From an uncultured Spirochaetia bacterium (GTDB taxonomy: Bacteria; Spirochaetota; Brachyspiria; Brachyspirales; Brachyspiraceae): a stretch of DNA of 33,310 nt. The stretch is from NCBI GenBank assembly GCA_947038115.1, contig CAMQVF010000013.1, positions 1 to 33,310 on the forward strand. The letters run 5' to 3'. This document shows positions 8,251 to 15,927 of the stretch, one piece after another; position 1 is the stretch's first letter; the number at the start of each line of letters is the position of its first letter. The notes under the pieces were generated by a model. It did not search any database, had not been told where the DNA came from, and worked only from the letters and a program-made list of their open reading frames with translations. The position numbers and the translations under genes were made by a program.

Positions 8251-9333
8251 ATGAGTAGATTTTTTAGACATATTCTTTTTTTGATAATCCTTGCAAGTTC
8301 GAGTGTTTTATATTCGAATGAAGTTGAATGGGTTATAAGAATAAAAAATAGCAATGGCGATATAATTACCGACATTACTGAACTTGATTTCAAAAATGAA
8401 GTATCTAATTTTGCGATATTGCGTGGTGTGCCAGATGAATCTATCCCTGTTTTTATTACAAATGACTTGGAACGTTGGCAGTTTGCTACTCAAATAATTG
8501 AGCAAGAAATTTTATATAATAAAGCTGTCGCTGAAGGTTATGACAAAGACGAGGCGGTTATAGAAAAAGCTGAGAGAGAAAGAGATAAACAAATAGCGCA
8601 ACTTTATGCTCGTGAAGTTTTGGATGATGACATTTTGAAAGTCTCTGAAGGTGAAAAAAGAGCTTATTGGAATAAAGAGCGACAACGAATTGAGGCTTTG
8701 GCAGGTGGGCGAGCAGTTACTTATGCTCAAGTCGAGAAAGAAATTGAGTATGCCATTGCGCAAGAACGAATGCGTGGCGAGTATGCGAGAATTGTCAAAG
8801 AAGCTAATAAAAAATATAAGATAAAATATTCTTATAAAACTGATCCTGCTATAGTTATTGAGGATTATGAAGTTCCACTTAAATACTTTGAAGAGATGTT
8901 TAACGAGGCACTTTCGCAGGCAGGCGGTAATATTCCAAAAGAGGCACTTTCACAGGCGAAGGCTAGCATGTTTGACTCATTTGTCGCTCGTGAACTCATG
9001 ACTTATGAAGCCAAAAAATCGGGTTTTTATGAGACGCCACAAGCAAAAAGTTTGGATCATTCTATTATGCGTAGTGCTATTGTCGCAAATTACTTAGAAA
9101 AAACTATGAAAAAAGATATAGTAGATTCGACTGATGAAGAAATTGAAAATGCATACAACCAATATGGCAAGACTTATAATATTGATTCACTTACTTATGA
9201 AGAGGCCGCAAAAGCACTTGATTTAATAGTGAAGGAATCGAAGTTTAGAGAGCAATATCAAATTTTACTTAATGACTTGCGGTATTCGAACTCCATAGAA
9301 AAAAGGCTTGAACTTTTAGATGAGAATAATTAA
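8251..9333 (+). CDS. SurA/PrsA-like periplasmic chaperone lacking a PPIase domain
   Basis: A 360-residue secreted protein. The signal peptide is clear (basic MSRFFRH, hydrophobic core FLIILASSSVL, probable cleavage after LYS). The mature part begins with a region like the SurA N domain (about residues 30-190: ITDITELDFKNEV, then NDLERWQFATQIIEQEILYNKAVAEG, helical and highly charged). It continues with a second similar helical segment (VPLKYFEEMFNEAL...ARELMTYEAKKSG). The parvulin domain with its GDLG and FSEG type motifs is absent. I infer a holdase that escorts outer-membrane proteins. ATG at 8251 was chosen over an in-frame TTG at 8239 because it gives a normal signal peptide and sits after TAGG at 8235-8238. 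The stop overlaps the next gene by 14 bases. Confidence 0.7.
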   Translation: MSRFFRHILFLIILASSSVLYSNEVEWVIRIKNSNGDIITDITELDFKNEVSNFAILRGVPDESIPVFITNDLERWQFATQIIEQEILYNKAVAEGYDKDEAVIEKAERERDKQIAQLYAREVLDDDILKVSEGEKRAYWNKERQRIEALAGGRAVTYAQVEKEIEYAIAQERMRGEYARIVKEANKKYKIKYSYKTDPAIVIEDYEVPLKYFEEMFNEALSQAGGNIPKEALSQAKASMFDSFVARELMTYEAKKSGFYETPQAKSLDHSIMRSAIVANYLEKTMKKDIVDSTDEEIENAYNQYGKTYNIDSLTYEEAAKALDLIVKESKFREQYQILLNDLRYSNSIEKRLELLDENN

Positions 9334-10186
9334 TAGAAATTTAGTATTTTGCATAATTTTTTTAATTGGAATATCCTCTCTAAATGTGGTGTATTCTCAA
9401 TCTCGTTATAATTATAGTTTTGACGTGTCGCCTCAGATAAAAAAGCAGAATAAAAAGTTGTCGTTTGGGCTTGCGATGATGGTTGTCGAGAATAATTCTT
9501 GGGCAATTAATGGGGAAATCGTTTTTACCAATGCAAATCTTCCTAATGAGAGTTTGAGAAATATATTTGTACCTCATTTGCCTTATGTTGAGTATCGTCC
9601 GTTTAATTTTTTAGAATTTGCTTTGGCGCCAGTTTTGATGTATAAAGTTCAAGACACAAGAAATGATTTATCTAATATAACTAACTCGGTCGATTATTAT
9701 AGTTTTGAAGGGCTGCATTTTAGTACGAAAGCGACATTGCTCGATTGGTATCTTTCTATTGCACTAAAAGTCGATGTCGATTACTCATTTACTTCAGGCT
9801 ACTTGCCGGGTGAGCCAGTATTTGATGATTTAGATATTGTCGGTACTTTTATGTTCGCAGTTGTGCCAAAAGTTTTTCCAGTTAATTTATTATTCAATTA
9901 TAGCCTCCACACTGATAGCAATTTAATGCCATTAGGCAATGCATTAGTCGCACTTGAATTTATCACAAGCGATATGATAACGCTTTTCGCAGGCTCAACT
10001 TTTGTTTTTCCATATAAAAAAGCAGAAAATGATATGTATTATGTGGAGCCTTTTGTCAAGTTCACAATTTCTGTTGGGGATTTTTTACAAATGAACAGCG
10101 TTTATAGAAAAATCGTTTACGGTAATGGTAATAAATATATACCGAATTATTCAACATTTCAATTTAGCATAGAATATTTAATGTAG
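9320..10186 (+). CDS. predicted outer-membrane beta-barrel protein
   Basis: A 288-residue protein with a signal peptide (about residues 1-26, hydrophobic core CIIFLIGISSLNVV, cleavage near VYS-Q). The mature part alternates polar and hydrophobic residues in short strands rich in Tyr, Phe and Asn with turns every 10-15 residues, ending in FQFSIEYLM. That is the composition of a small outer-membrane barrel; no named family is evident. Its ATG lies inside the last codons of the SurA-like gene (14-base overlap), so translation is coupled and the two products probably act together, the chaperone possibly escorting this barrel. The terminal Met instead of Phe is slightly unusual for a BAM substrate. 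Confidence 0.7.
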   Translation: MRIINRNLVFCIIFLIGISSLNVVYSQSRYNYSFDVSPQIKKQNKKLSFGLAMMVVENNSWAINGEIVFTNANLPNESLRNIFVPHLPYVEYRPFNFLEFALAPVLMYKVQDTRNDLSNITNSVDYYSFEGLHFSTKATLLDWYLSIALKVDVDYSFTSGYLPGEPVFDDLDIVGTFMFAVVPKVFPVNLLFNYSLHTDSNLMPLGNALVALEFITSDMITLFAGSTFVFPYKKAENDMYYVEPFVKFTISVGDFLQMNSVYRKIVYGNGNKYIPNYSTFQFSIEYLM

Positions 10187-10190
10187 TTGT

Positions 10191-10219
10191 TTGACAAAAA
10201 CGGGAATAAAGTGTAGATT
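10191..10219 (+). promoter_or_regulatory. sigma70-type promoter of the RsbW/NUDIX-kinase pair
   Basis: A perfect TTGACA (10191-10196) and TAGATT (10214-10219) have a 17-base spacer. It begins only four bases after the stop of the outer-membrane protein and lies 47 bases before the RsbW-like ATG. Confidence 0.65.
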
Positions 10220-10265
10220 AGTAATGGGTTTCAATTTATGCTAACCACTTACTTTTGGAGCAATC

Positions 10266-10748
10266 ATGACTAAGACTTATATTATTGATAGCGACATAGA
10301 TGAGATTAATGCTTGTATCAAAACTACTTCTGAGATTGTCGGCGAATTTTTTTCAAATAATAATGAAGAGATAAAACTTTATTCTATGGTTTTATATGAA
10401 GTTCTCATTAATGCAGTTGAGCATGGGAATTTGGGCATAACGTATCTTGATAAAAAAAATTGGATTATTGAAGGTGTCTATAAAGATAAATTGTTGTCGC
10501 TTTTAGAAACTGATAGTGTGAAAAACAAAAAAGTATATATCAACATAACTATGGACGATAATTTTCTGACTACCATAGTCGAAGATGAGGGAAATGGTTT
10601 TGATCCAAAAAAGCAGATGAATGAGCAAATGAAGGATGGAGTTATAAGAGAGAATGGGCGGGGCATGGTGCTTATAAATTCCTATTTTGACAATATTATT
10701 TTTAATGAAAAAAGTAATAAAGTAACTTTAATAAAAAATAGATCATAA
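10266..10748 (+). CDS. RsbW-type serine kinase / anti-sigma factor-like ATPase
   Basis: A 160-residue cytoplasmic GHKL ATPase of the RsbW/SpoIIAB type. The N box is LYEVLINAVEHGN (Glu45, Asn49), the G1 box is VEDEGNGFD (Asp107) and the G2 box is ENGRGMVLI (about 129-137). Such proteins bind a sigma factor or a downstream regulator and phosphorylate a STAS-domain antagonist. All ATP-binding residues are present, so kinase activity is likely. It starts 47 bases after a strong promoter and is followed after 23 bases by the NUDIX-histidine kinase gene. No STAS protein or sigma factor is adjacent. A PP2C phosphatase, the usual opposing enzyme, is encoded about 5 kb away on the other strand. Confidence 0.88.
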   Translation: MTKTYIIDSDIDEINACIKTTSEIVGEFFSNNNEEIKLYSMVLYEVLINAVEHGNLGITYLDKKNWIIEGVYKDKLLSLLETDSVKNKKVYINITMDDNFLTTIVEDEGNGFDPKKQMNEQMKDGVIRENGRGMVLINSYFDNIIFNEKSNKVTLIKNRS

Positions 10749-10771
10749 TTATTTTATAGGTATATTTTGTT

Positions 10772-12316
10772 ATGGATAAAAAAGAAAAATTAGTAGTAGA
10801 CGCAAGCTATTTACGCAAATCACCCGAAATTAAATTGAATACTGGATTCTCTTCATTAGAGAGATTTTCTGTTATAAATGAATACGATGACGGTTCTTCA
10901 TCAGACAGTTATAATTGCGACATTGTTGTGCGACGTGGGTTTGACGCCGTTGGCATAATTCCTTATCTTTATATTGACAATAAATTACATATATTACTTT
11001 TGAATAATTTTAGAGCAGCCGCATTTTTTAGAGAAAAGATTTTAGGCAATACCGATTCCTCGCTTGTCGATGAGAACACGAAGTCGATGATAGAGATTCC
11101 TGCGGGCATTTTAGAAAAAGATGAATTAAAACTTACAAAAAATGACTTAGGCATTAGACGTTGTGCTGCACGGGAACTCATGGAAGAGACGGGTTATGAG
11201 CTATCATCTCGAGAAATGAAAGTGCTTGGCTCTTTTTATTATAGCTCGCCAGGTCTTTTGACTGAAAAAATATATATCGCAACTTGTGACATCACGGGGC
11301 TTTTGGCTGAAAAAATTGTGACTGACGGCTCTGTTATGGAAGAGACGATTAAGCCTTTTATAATTCCATTTTCTGAAGCTTTGGCGCTTTGTAATAATGG
11401 GGTTATTCGAAATGCAGTTACGGAAATTGCCATTAAGCGTTTATATTTTTTGCTTTTAGTTGAAAAAGATAAGAGCCATTCGAAAATTCTTCAAAAGCGT
11501 CTTGATACTATGTCTAGAGAAATTCGTTCATTGAAACGTGAAGCTAATTATTATAACAAACTTATTCGTGAGTTTAGAGCGACGATAACGCATGAACTCA
11601 AGCATCCATTTACGCAGGTTATGGGCTATATTTCTTTGCTTAAAAATAAAAATACTTCAGAAGAGGACAGAGCAAAATGGATTGATGTTATCTCACGAAG
11701 TGTTTCGCAATTATATGAGCTCAATAAAAATCTGGTAAAAACTGCTTTGCAAGATGATGACCATATGCAAAATACTGAAGCTTTTAATACTTATGATAAC
11801 ATAAATGAAATTGTCGAGGGCTATAAATATCTTTATGATAGCAGTCTTGAAACTAATATTTCGATTGATGAATCTTCTGCGGTTTTGATAGGTAATCCTT
11901 ATCGCTTAAAACTTATCATGGAAGGAATTATATCGAATGCATTTAAATTCACAAAAAATGGGTCTATAAATATAACAGTTCGTTTGATAGACACACTTCT
12001 TGAGCCGAACTCGCTTGATTTTTCACCCGATTTGTTTAATTATCATGTGATGACAAATGTTTTGCCAAATGAAATAGAAATATCAGTGAAAGATTCGGGC
12101 ATTGGGATAAAACCTAAGCAGTTGAAAAAAATATTTATCCCATTTTATCAAAGTGATTCAAGGTTTTCTCGAGAGTTTTCAGGCGTGGGACTTGGGCTTT
12201 CGGTGGTTAAAGATTTAGTGCATACTATGCAAGGTTCTATTAAAATTGATAGCGAGATAAATGTGGGCACTCTGGTTTGTCTTAGAATTCCATTTGGCAT
12301 ACCTGAGAGTAATTAG
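10772..12316 (+). CDS. NUDIX hydrolase-histidine kinase fusion protein
   Basis: A 514-residue soluble protein with two distinct halves. Residues about 45-230 form a NUDIX domain of the ADP-sugar pyrophosphatase type: IEIPAGILEKDE (107-118), eight extra residues relative to the canonical box, then RELMEETGY (134-142) with the metal-binding Glu135, Glu138 and Glu139 intact. Residues 231-268 look like a coiled-coil linker. A HisKA dimerisation domain follows with FRATITHELKHPF, phospho-acceptor His274. The HATPase domain has an N box (Asn389), G1 DSGIGIKP (441-448), F box IFIPFYQ (454-460) and G2 GVGLGLSVV (471-479). Both halves look catalytically competent. There are no membrane segments and no receiver domain or adjacent response regulator. 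I infer a cytoplasmic sensor kinase gated by a nucleotide-diphosphate compound. Confidence 0.88.
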   Translation: MDKKEKLVVDASYLRKSPEIKLNTGFSSLERFSVINEYDDGSSSDSYNCDIVVRRGFDAVGIIPYLYIDNKLHILLLNNFRAAAFFREKILGNTDSSLVDENTKSMIEIPAGILEKDELKLTKNDLGIRRCAARELMEETGYELSSREMKVLGSFYYSSPGLLTEKIYIATCDITGLLAEKIVTDGSVMEETIKPFIIPFSEALALCNNGVIRNAVTEIAIKRLYFLLLVEKDKSHSKILQKRLDTMSREIRSLKREANYYNKLIREFRATITHELKHPFTQVMGYISLLKNKNTSEEDRAKWIDVISRSVSQLYELNKNLVKTALQDDDHMQNTEAFNTYDNINEIVEGYKYLYDSSLETNISIDESSAVLIGNPYRLKLIMEGIISNAFKFTKNGSINITVRLIDTLLEPNSLDFSPDLFNYHVMTNVLPNEIEISVKDSGIGIKPKQLKKIFIPFYQSDSRFSREFSGVGLGLSVVKDLVHTMQGSIKIDSEINVGTLVCLRIPFGIPESN

Positions 12317-12425
12317 GTTAATTTGTTGTATATAGTATTACTTTATGATGCTTTTAATCTGATTCTTTTATAATTTTTGAAATGCATTAATTATTTTATT
12401 TACATTTATAAAAAAATATTATAGT

Positions 12426-12487
12426 ATAAAAATCTAATAAATAAAAGGATTATTATTATTATTATAAAAATCCAATAAATAAAAGGA
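12426..12487 (+). repeat. imperfect direct repeat duplicating the nrdJ ribosome-binding region
   Basis: A 24-base element (starting ATAAAAATC, ending AAAAGGA) occurs at 12426-12449 and again at 12464-12487 with one mismatch (T/C at the tenth base). A (TTA)n tract lies between, giving a 38-base period. The second copy carries the Shine-Dalgarno AAAGGA used by nrdJ at 12494; the first copy holds a duplicate of it. The 177-base gap before nrdJ otherwise holds only weak promoter-like boxes (TTTACA 12399-12404 with TATAGT 12420-12425, 15-base spacer) and no recognisable riboswitch. Confidence 0.7.
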
Positions 12488-12493
12488 AGTTTT

Positions 12494-14746
12494 ATGGATT
12501 CCAAATTATCACCTAATGCTATTACTGTGTTAGAAAAAAGATATTTAAAAAAAGATATAGATGGTAACTCTATAGAGAAACCTATAGATATGTTTAGACG
12601 TGTTGCTGAAAATATTGCTAGTGGCGACAAGGTTTATGATAAAAATGCCGACCTAAAAGCTACGGCGAATATTTTTCTTGATATGATGCTAAGTCTTAAA
12701 TTTATGCCGAACTCACCTACATTAATGAATGCAGGCAGAGATTTGCAACAGCTCTCAGCTTGTTTCGTTTTGCCTATTGGCGACTCGATGGAAGAGATTT
12801 TTGATAGTGTAAAAAATGCGGCTTTAATTCATAAGTCAGGTGGTGGGACAGGATTTGCTTTTTCAAGATTACGTCCTAAAAATGATACAGTTTTGTCGAC
12901 TTCGGGTATTTCTAGCGGGCCTGTCTCATTTATGAAAGTTTTCAACGCGGCAACTGATGTCGTCAAGCAAGGTGGAACAAGGCGTGGTGCGAACATGGGC
13001 ATATTGCGTGTTGATCATCCAGATGTTCTCGAGTTCATTCATTGTAAGTCAGATAGCAATGAGCTTACTAATTTTAATATATCTGTGGCGATTACAGACG
13101 TCTTTATGAAGGCTTTAGAAAGTAATACTACATATAGCCTTGTAAATCCTAAAAATAACGAAATTGTGGGCGAGCTTGATGCTAATGAAGTTTTTAATAA
13201 CATTGTGCGTTTGGCTTGGAAAAATGGAGAACCTGGTGTTGTTTTTATCGATAAAATTAATAAAGATAATCCAACGCCATTAATCGGCGACATGGAAAGC
13301 ACAAATCCTTGCGGTGAGCAGCCATTATTACCCTATGAGGCTTGCAATTTAGGTTCTATAAATTTAAGTGCATTTGTATCGGATGATAAAAAGTTCGACT
13401 ATGAGGGCTTAAAAGAAACTGTTTATAATAGCATTCATTTTTTAGATAATGTTATTGAGGTTAATAAATATCCAATAAAAGAAATTGATGAGCTTGCTCG
13501 TGGCAATCGTAAAGTTGGGCTTGGCATTATGGGTTTTGCCGACACACTTTTCATGCTTGAGATGGCTTATAATAGTGAAGAGGCTGAAGATTTTGCTCAT
13601 AAAGTTATGTCTGTAATTCAAGAGCATTCACAGAAAGCGTCTTCTGAGCTTGCCTTAAAAAGAGGTAATTTCCCATTTTATGACAAGAGTATTTTCCTTA
13701 AAAATAATACTCCAATGCGTAATGCGACAACGACAACAATTGCTCCTACTGGAACTATCAGTATAATTGCCGATTGTTCATCTGGAATTGAGCCTATATT
13801 TGCGCTTGCATTCAAACGTAATGTTTTAGACAATCAACATCTTATCGAAGTTAATCAAACATTTGCTAGCCTTGCTAAACGAGAAGGTTTTTACAGCGAT
13901 GAGATTATGACACGTATTGCTGAAGAGGGCAGTGTCAAACATATTGAAGAGATTCCCGAGAAGTGGAGAAATATATTTGTTACTTCACATGACATCACTC
14001 CAGAGTGGCATATTAGAATACAAGCGGCTATTCAAAAATATACAGATAATGCAGTTTCAAAAACAATCAACTTCCCTAAAACAGCGACAGAAGAAGATGT
14101 GCGTGAGGGATATTTGCTTGCCTATAAATTGGGTTGCAAAGGTTCTACTGTTTATAGAGATGGCAGTCGTGATGGTCAGGTACTTACGGTGGGTTCAGGC
14201 CCTCAAGTAGACAAATCGGAAGATGGTGAGCTTTTAATTCATCCGAGAGTTAGACCAAAAGTAACAACAGGTTATACAATAAAAACAAACACTGCATGTG
14301 GAACTTTATATGTAACTATTAACGAAGATGAGCATGGGCTTTGTGAAGTCTTTGCGACTATTGGAAAATCGGGTGGTTGTGCTTCTAGTCAAGCTGAAGG
14401 TATATCTAGGCTTGTTTCACTTGCTTTAAGGAGTGGAGTGGATGTTTTATCGATAATAAGACAACTTCGAGGCATTCGTTGTTCTTCACCTATTTGGGAA
14501 GATGGCGAGTTGATTTTATCTTGCCCTGATGCCATTGGTCGTGCTTTAGAGATTGCACTTGAAGTGAGAGAAAATAGAAAATCAGATGCTACTTCATTAG
14601 AGGACATACAGCATATTGCAAGTGGTCGGAAGAATAAATATGCGCATTCTCCAAGTGGCGAGGCATGCCCCGACTGTGAAGGTACGCTCGAGATGTCGGA
14701 AGGTTGCATGACTTGTAGGCAATGTGGATATTCGAAGTGTTCGTAA
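12494..14746 (+). CDS. nrdJ: adenosylcobalamin-dependent (class II) ribonucleoside-diphosphate reductase
   Basis: A 750-residue class II ribonucleotide reductase that makes deoxyribonucleotides using adenosylcobalamin as radical source, independent of oxygen. Family motifs in order: FMPNSPTLMNAGR with LSACFVLP, HKSGGGTGFAFSRLRP, STSGISSGPVSFM, QGGTRRGANMG, the active-site NPCGEQPLLPYEACNLGS (Cys273), APTGTISIIADCSSGIEP, and a C-terminal cysteine cluster CPDC...CMTCRQCGYSKC that serves as redox/zinc tail. Length is that of the compact bacterial NrdJ. The start has AAGGAAG just upstream. No activase or small subunit is encoded beside it, as expected for class II. HIT and tatD genes follow closely in the same direction. 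Confidence 0.95.
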   Translation: MDSKLSPNAITVLEKRYLKKDIDGNSIEKPIDMFRRVAENIASGDKVYDKNADLKATANIFLDMMLSLKFMPNSPTLMNAGRDLQQLSACFVLPIGDSMEEIFDSVKNAALIHKSGGGTGFAFSRLRPKNDTVLSTSGISSGPVSFMKVFNAATDVVKQGGTRRGANMGILRVDHPDVLEFIHCKSDSNELTNFNISVAITDVFMKALESNTTYSLVNPKNNEIVGELDANEVFNNIVRLAWKNGEPGVVFIDKINKDNPTPLIGDMESTNPCGEQPLLPYEACNLGSINLSAFVSDDKKFDYEGLKETVYNSIHFLDNVIEVNKYPIKEIDELARGNRKVGLGIMGFADTLFMLEMAYNSEEAEDFAHKVMSVIQEHSQKASSELALKRGNFPFYDKSIFLKNNTPMRNATTTTIAPTGTISIIADCSSGIEPIFALAFKRNVLDNQHLIEVNQTFASLAKREGFYSDEIMTRIAEEGSVKHIEEIPEKWRNIFVTSHDITPEWHIRIQAAIQKYTDNAVSKTINFPKTATEEDVREGYLLAYKLGCKGSTVYRDGSRDGQVLTVGSGPQVDKSEDGELLIHPRVRPKVTTGYTIKTNTACGTLYVTINEDEHGLCEVFATIGKSGGCASSQAEGISRLVSLALRSGVDVLSIIRQLRGIRCSSPIWEDGELILSCPDAIGRALEIALEVRENRKSDATSLEDIQHIASGRKNKYAHSPSGEACPDCEGTLEMSEGCMTCRQCGYSKCS

Positions 14747-14758
14747 ATGGAGGTTGAT

Positions 14759-15115
14759 ATGAGTGATTATAATGATCAAAAATATTATGATGAAAATTGT
14801 ATTTTTTGTAAAATAATTAAGGGTGATATTCCTTCATCGAAAGTATATGAAGATGATTATGTGATTGCATTTAATGATATTGCTCCAAAAGCGAAAGTGC
14901 ATTTGTTAGTTGTTCCAAAGCCTCATGTGAAAGATATAATGGCTACCGATGATTTTTTGATGGCCAATGTTTTGGAGGCTATAAAGTCGATTAGTAAAAA
15001 ACTTGACATTGCAGACAAAGGTTTTAGAGTAATTAATAATTGTGGTGCGAGTGCTGGGCAAACTGTTTTTCATGTGCATTTTCATATTATGTCTGGTAAC
15101 TTGACAGATTTTTAA
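14759..15115 (+). CDS. HIT-family (HINT-like) nucleotide hydrolase
   Basis: A 118-residue histidine-triad protein. It has the zinc-type N terminus ENCIFCKIIKGDIPS, the central VVPKPHV, and the triad HVHFHIMSG at the C terminus, in which the middle histidines form the catalytic site. HINT proteins hydrolyse purine-nucleoside phosphoramidates and similar AMP adducts in the cytoplasm. I place the start at ATG 14759 because GGAGG at 14749-14753 precedes it by five bases; an in-frame ATG at 14747 overlaps that ribosome site. It follows nrdJ by 12 bases and precedes tatD by 23 bases, so the three are one operon. Confidence 0.9.
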   Translation: MSDYNDQKYYDENCIFCKIIKGDIPSSKVYEDDYVIAFNDIAPKAKVHLLVVPKPHVKDIMATDDFLMANVLEAIKSISKKLDIADKGFRVINNCGASAGQTVFHVHFHIMSGNLTDF

Positions 15116-15138
15116 TTTTTGTTTTAAGGGAGTTTTTT

Positions 15139-15927
15139 ATGATAGATAGCCATTGCCATTTTACATATATGTCGAAACAACCTAAAGACATTGAAGACGC
15201 TTTGGTGCGAGCCAATCGAGAGGGTATTTTATATTTTATAGACATTGGTGTTCATCCTAGCGATTTAGAAATGAGAGTAAATCTTTTAACCGAAGCTCAA
15301 GGCGTTTTTTTAACTGCGGGTTTTTACCCCGACTACACGAATGAGCATACCGAAGATTCAATAAAGGCTTTTAAATTACAAATAGAAACTTTGAATGAAA
15401 GTAAAAAGCGTATATTTGCCGTGGGTGAGATTGGGCTTGATTATGCTCATGACAAAACAAATAAACCTGCACAAAGAAAGTTTTTTGCCGAATTAATCAA
15501 TGTCGCTAAAGAGACTGACCTTCCAATTGTCATACATTCTCGAGAAGCTTTCAATGACACATTTACCGTTTTAAGAGAAAATGAAAATCCTAAAAAAGGA
15601 ATATTTCATTGTTTTAGTGGCGGTATGGAAGAAGCTAAAAGAGCTCTCGACTTGGGATATATTTTATCTTTTTCAGGCGTTGTTACCTATGAAAAAAATG
15701 ATTTTATAAGAGAAGCTTGTAAATATGTGCCAAGTGATATGTTTACACTTGAAACCGATTCGCCTTATCTAACGCCTCAAAAATTACGTGGCAGAAGAAA
15801 TGAGCCTTCATTCATCCCATATATTGCCGAGGTTGTCGCTGAGTGTCGAAATGAGCCAGTTGAAAGTGTGCTTAAAAAATCGCTTGAGAATGCACAGAGA
15901 GTTTTAGGTTTTCCACTTTTTATTTAA
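15139..15927 (+). CDS. tatD: TatD-family metal-dependent hydrolase (DNase)
   Basis: A 262-residue TIM-barrel amidohydrolase of the TatD family, cytoplasmic, with 3'-5' exonuclease/deoxyribonuclease activity in characterised members. Metal-site motifs are complete: DSHCHF (His5, His7), VGEIGLDY with its Glu, LPIVIHSRE, GIFHCFSG and LETDSPYL with the Asp ligand. Length is normal. AAGGGAG precedes the ATG. It is the last gene of the nrdJ operon and its 3' end overlaps the convergent PP2C phosphatase gene by 8 bases, leaving no room for a separate terminator. Confidence 0.93.
   Translation: MIDSHCHFTYMSKQPKDIEDALVRANREGILYFIDIGVHPSDLEMRVNLLTEAQGVFLTAGFYPDYTNEHTEDSIKAFKLQIETLNESKKRIFAVGEIGLDYAHDKTNKPAQRKFFAELINVAKETDLPIVIHSREAFNDTFTVLRENENPKKGIFHCFSGGMEEAKRALDLGYILSFSGVVTYEKNDFIREACKYVPSDMFTLETDSPYLTPQKLRGRRNEPSFIPYIAEVVAECRNEPVESVLKKSLENAQRVLGFPLFI

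Noticed and set aside
12326-12335. NrdR box upstream of nrdJ
   Set aside because: TTGTATATAG matches only the right half of the consensus, and no second box is found at the required helical spacing.
12426-12487. CRISPR-like or mobile-element repeat
   Set aside because: Only two copies, with an overlapping ribosome site and a triplet run between them; no cas gene, transposase or terminal inverted repeat is seen anywhere in the window.
12317-12493. Cobalamin riboswitch upstream of nrdJ
   Set aside because: A B12-dependent reductase could be so controlled, but the leader is only 177 bases of low-complexity AT-rich DNA with no B12-box-like conserved core and no extended stems.
14747-14758. ATG at 14747 as start of the HIT protein
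   Set aside because: It lies directly on the GGAGG motif that is correctly spaced for the ATG at 14759.
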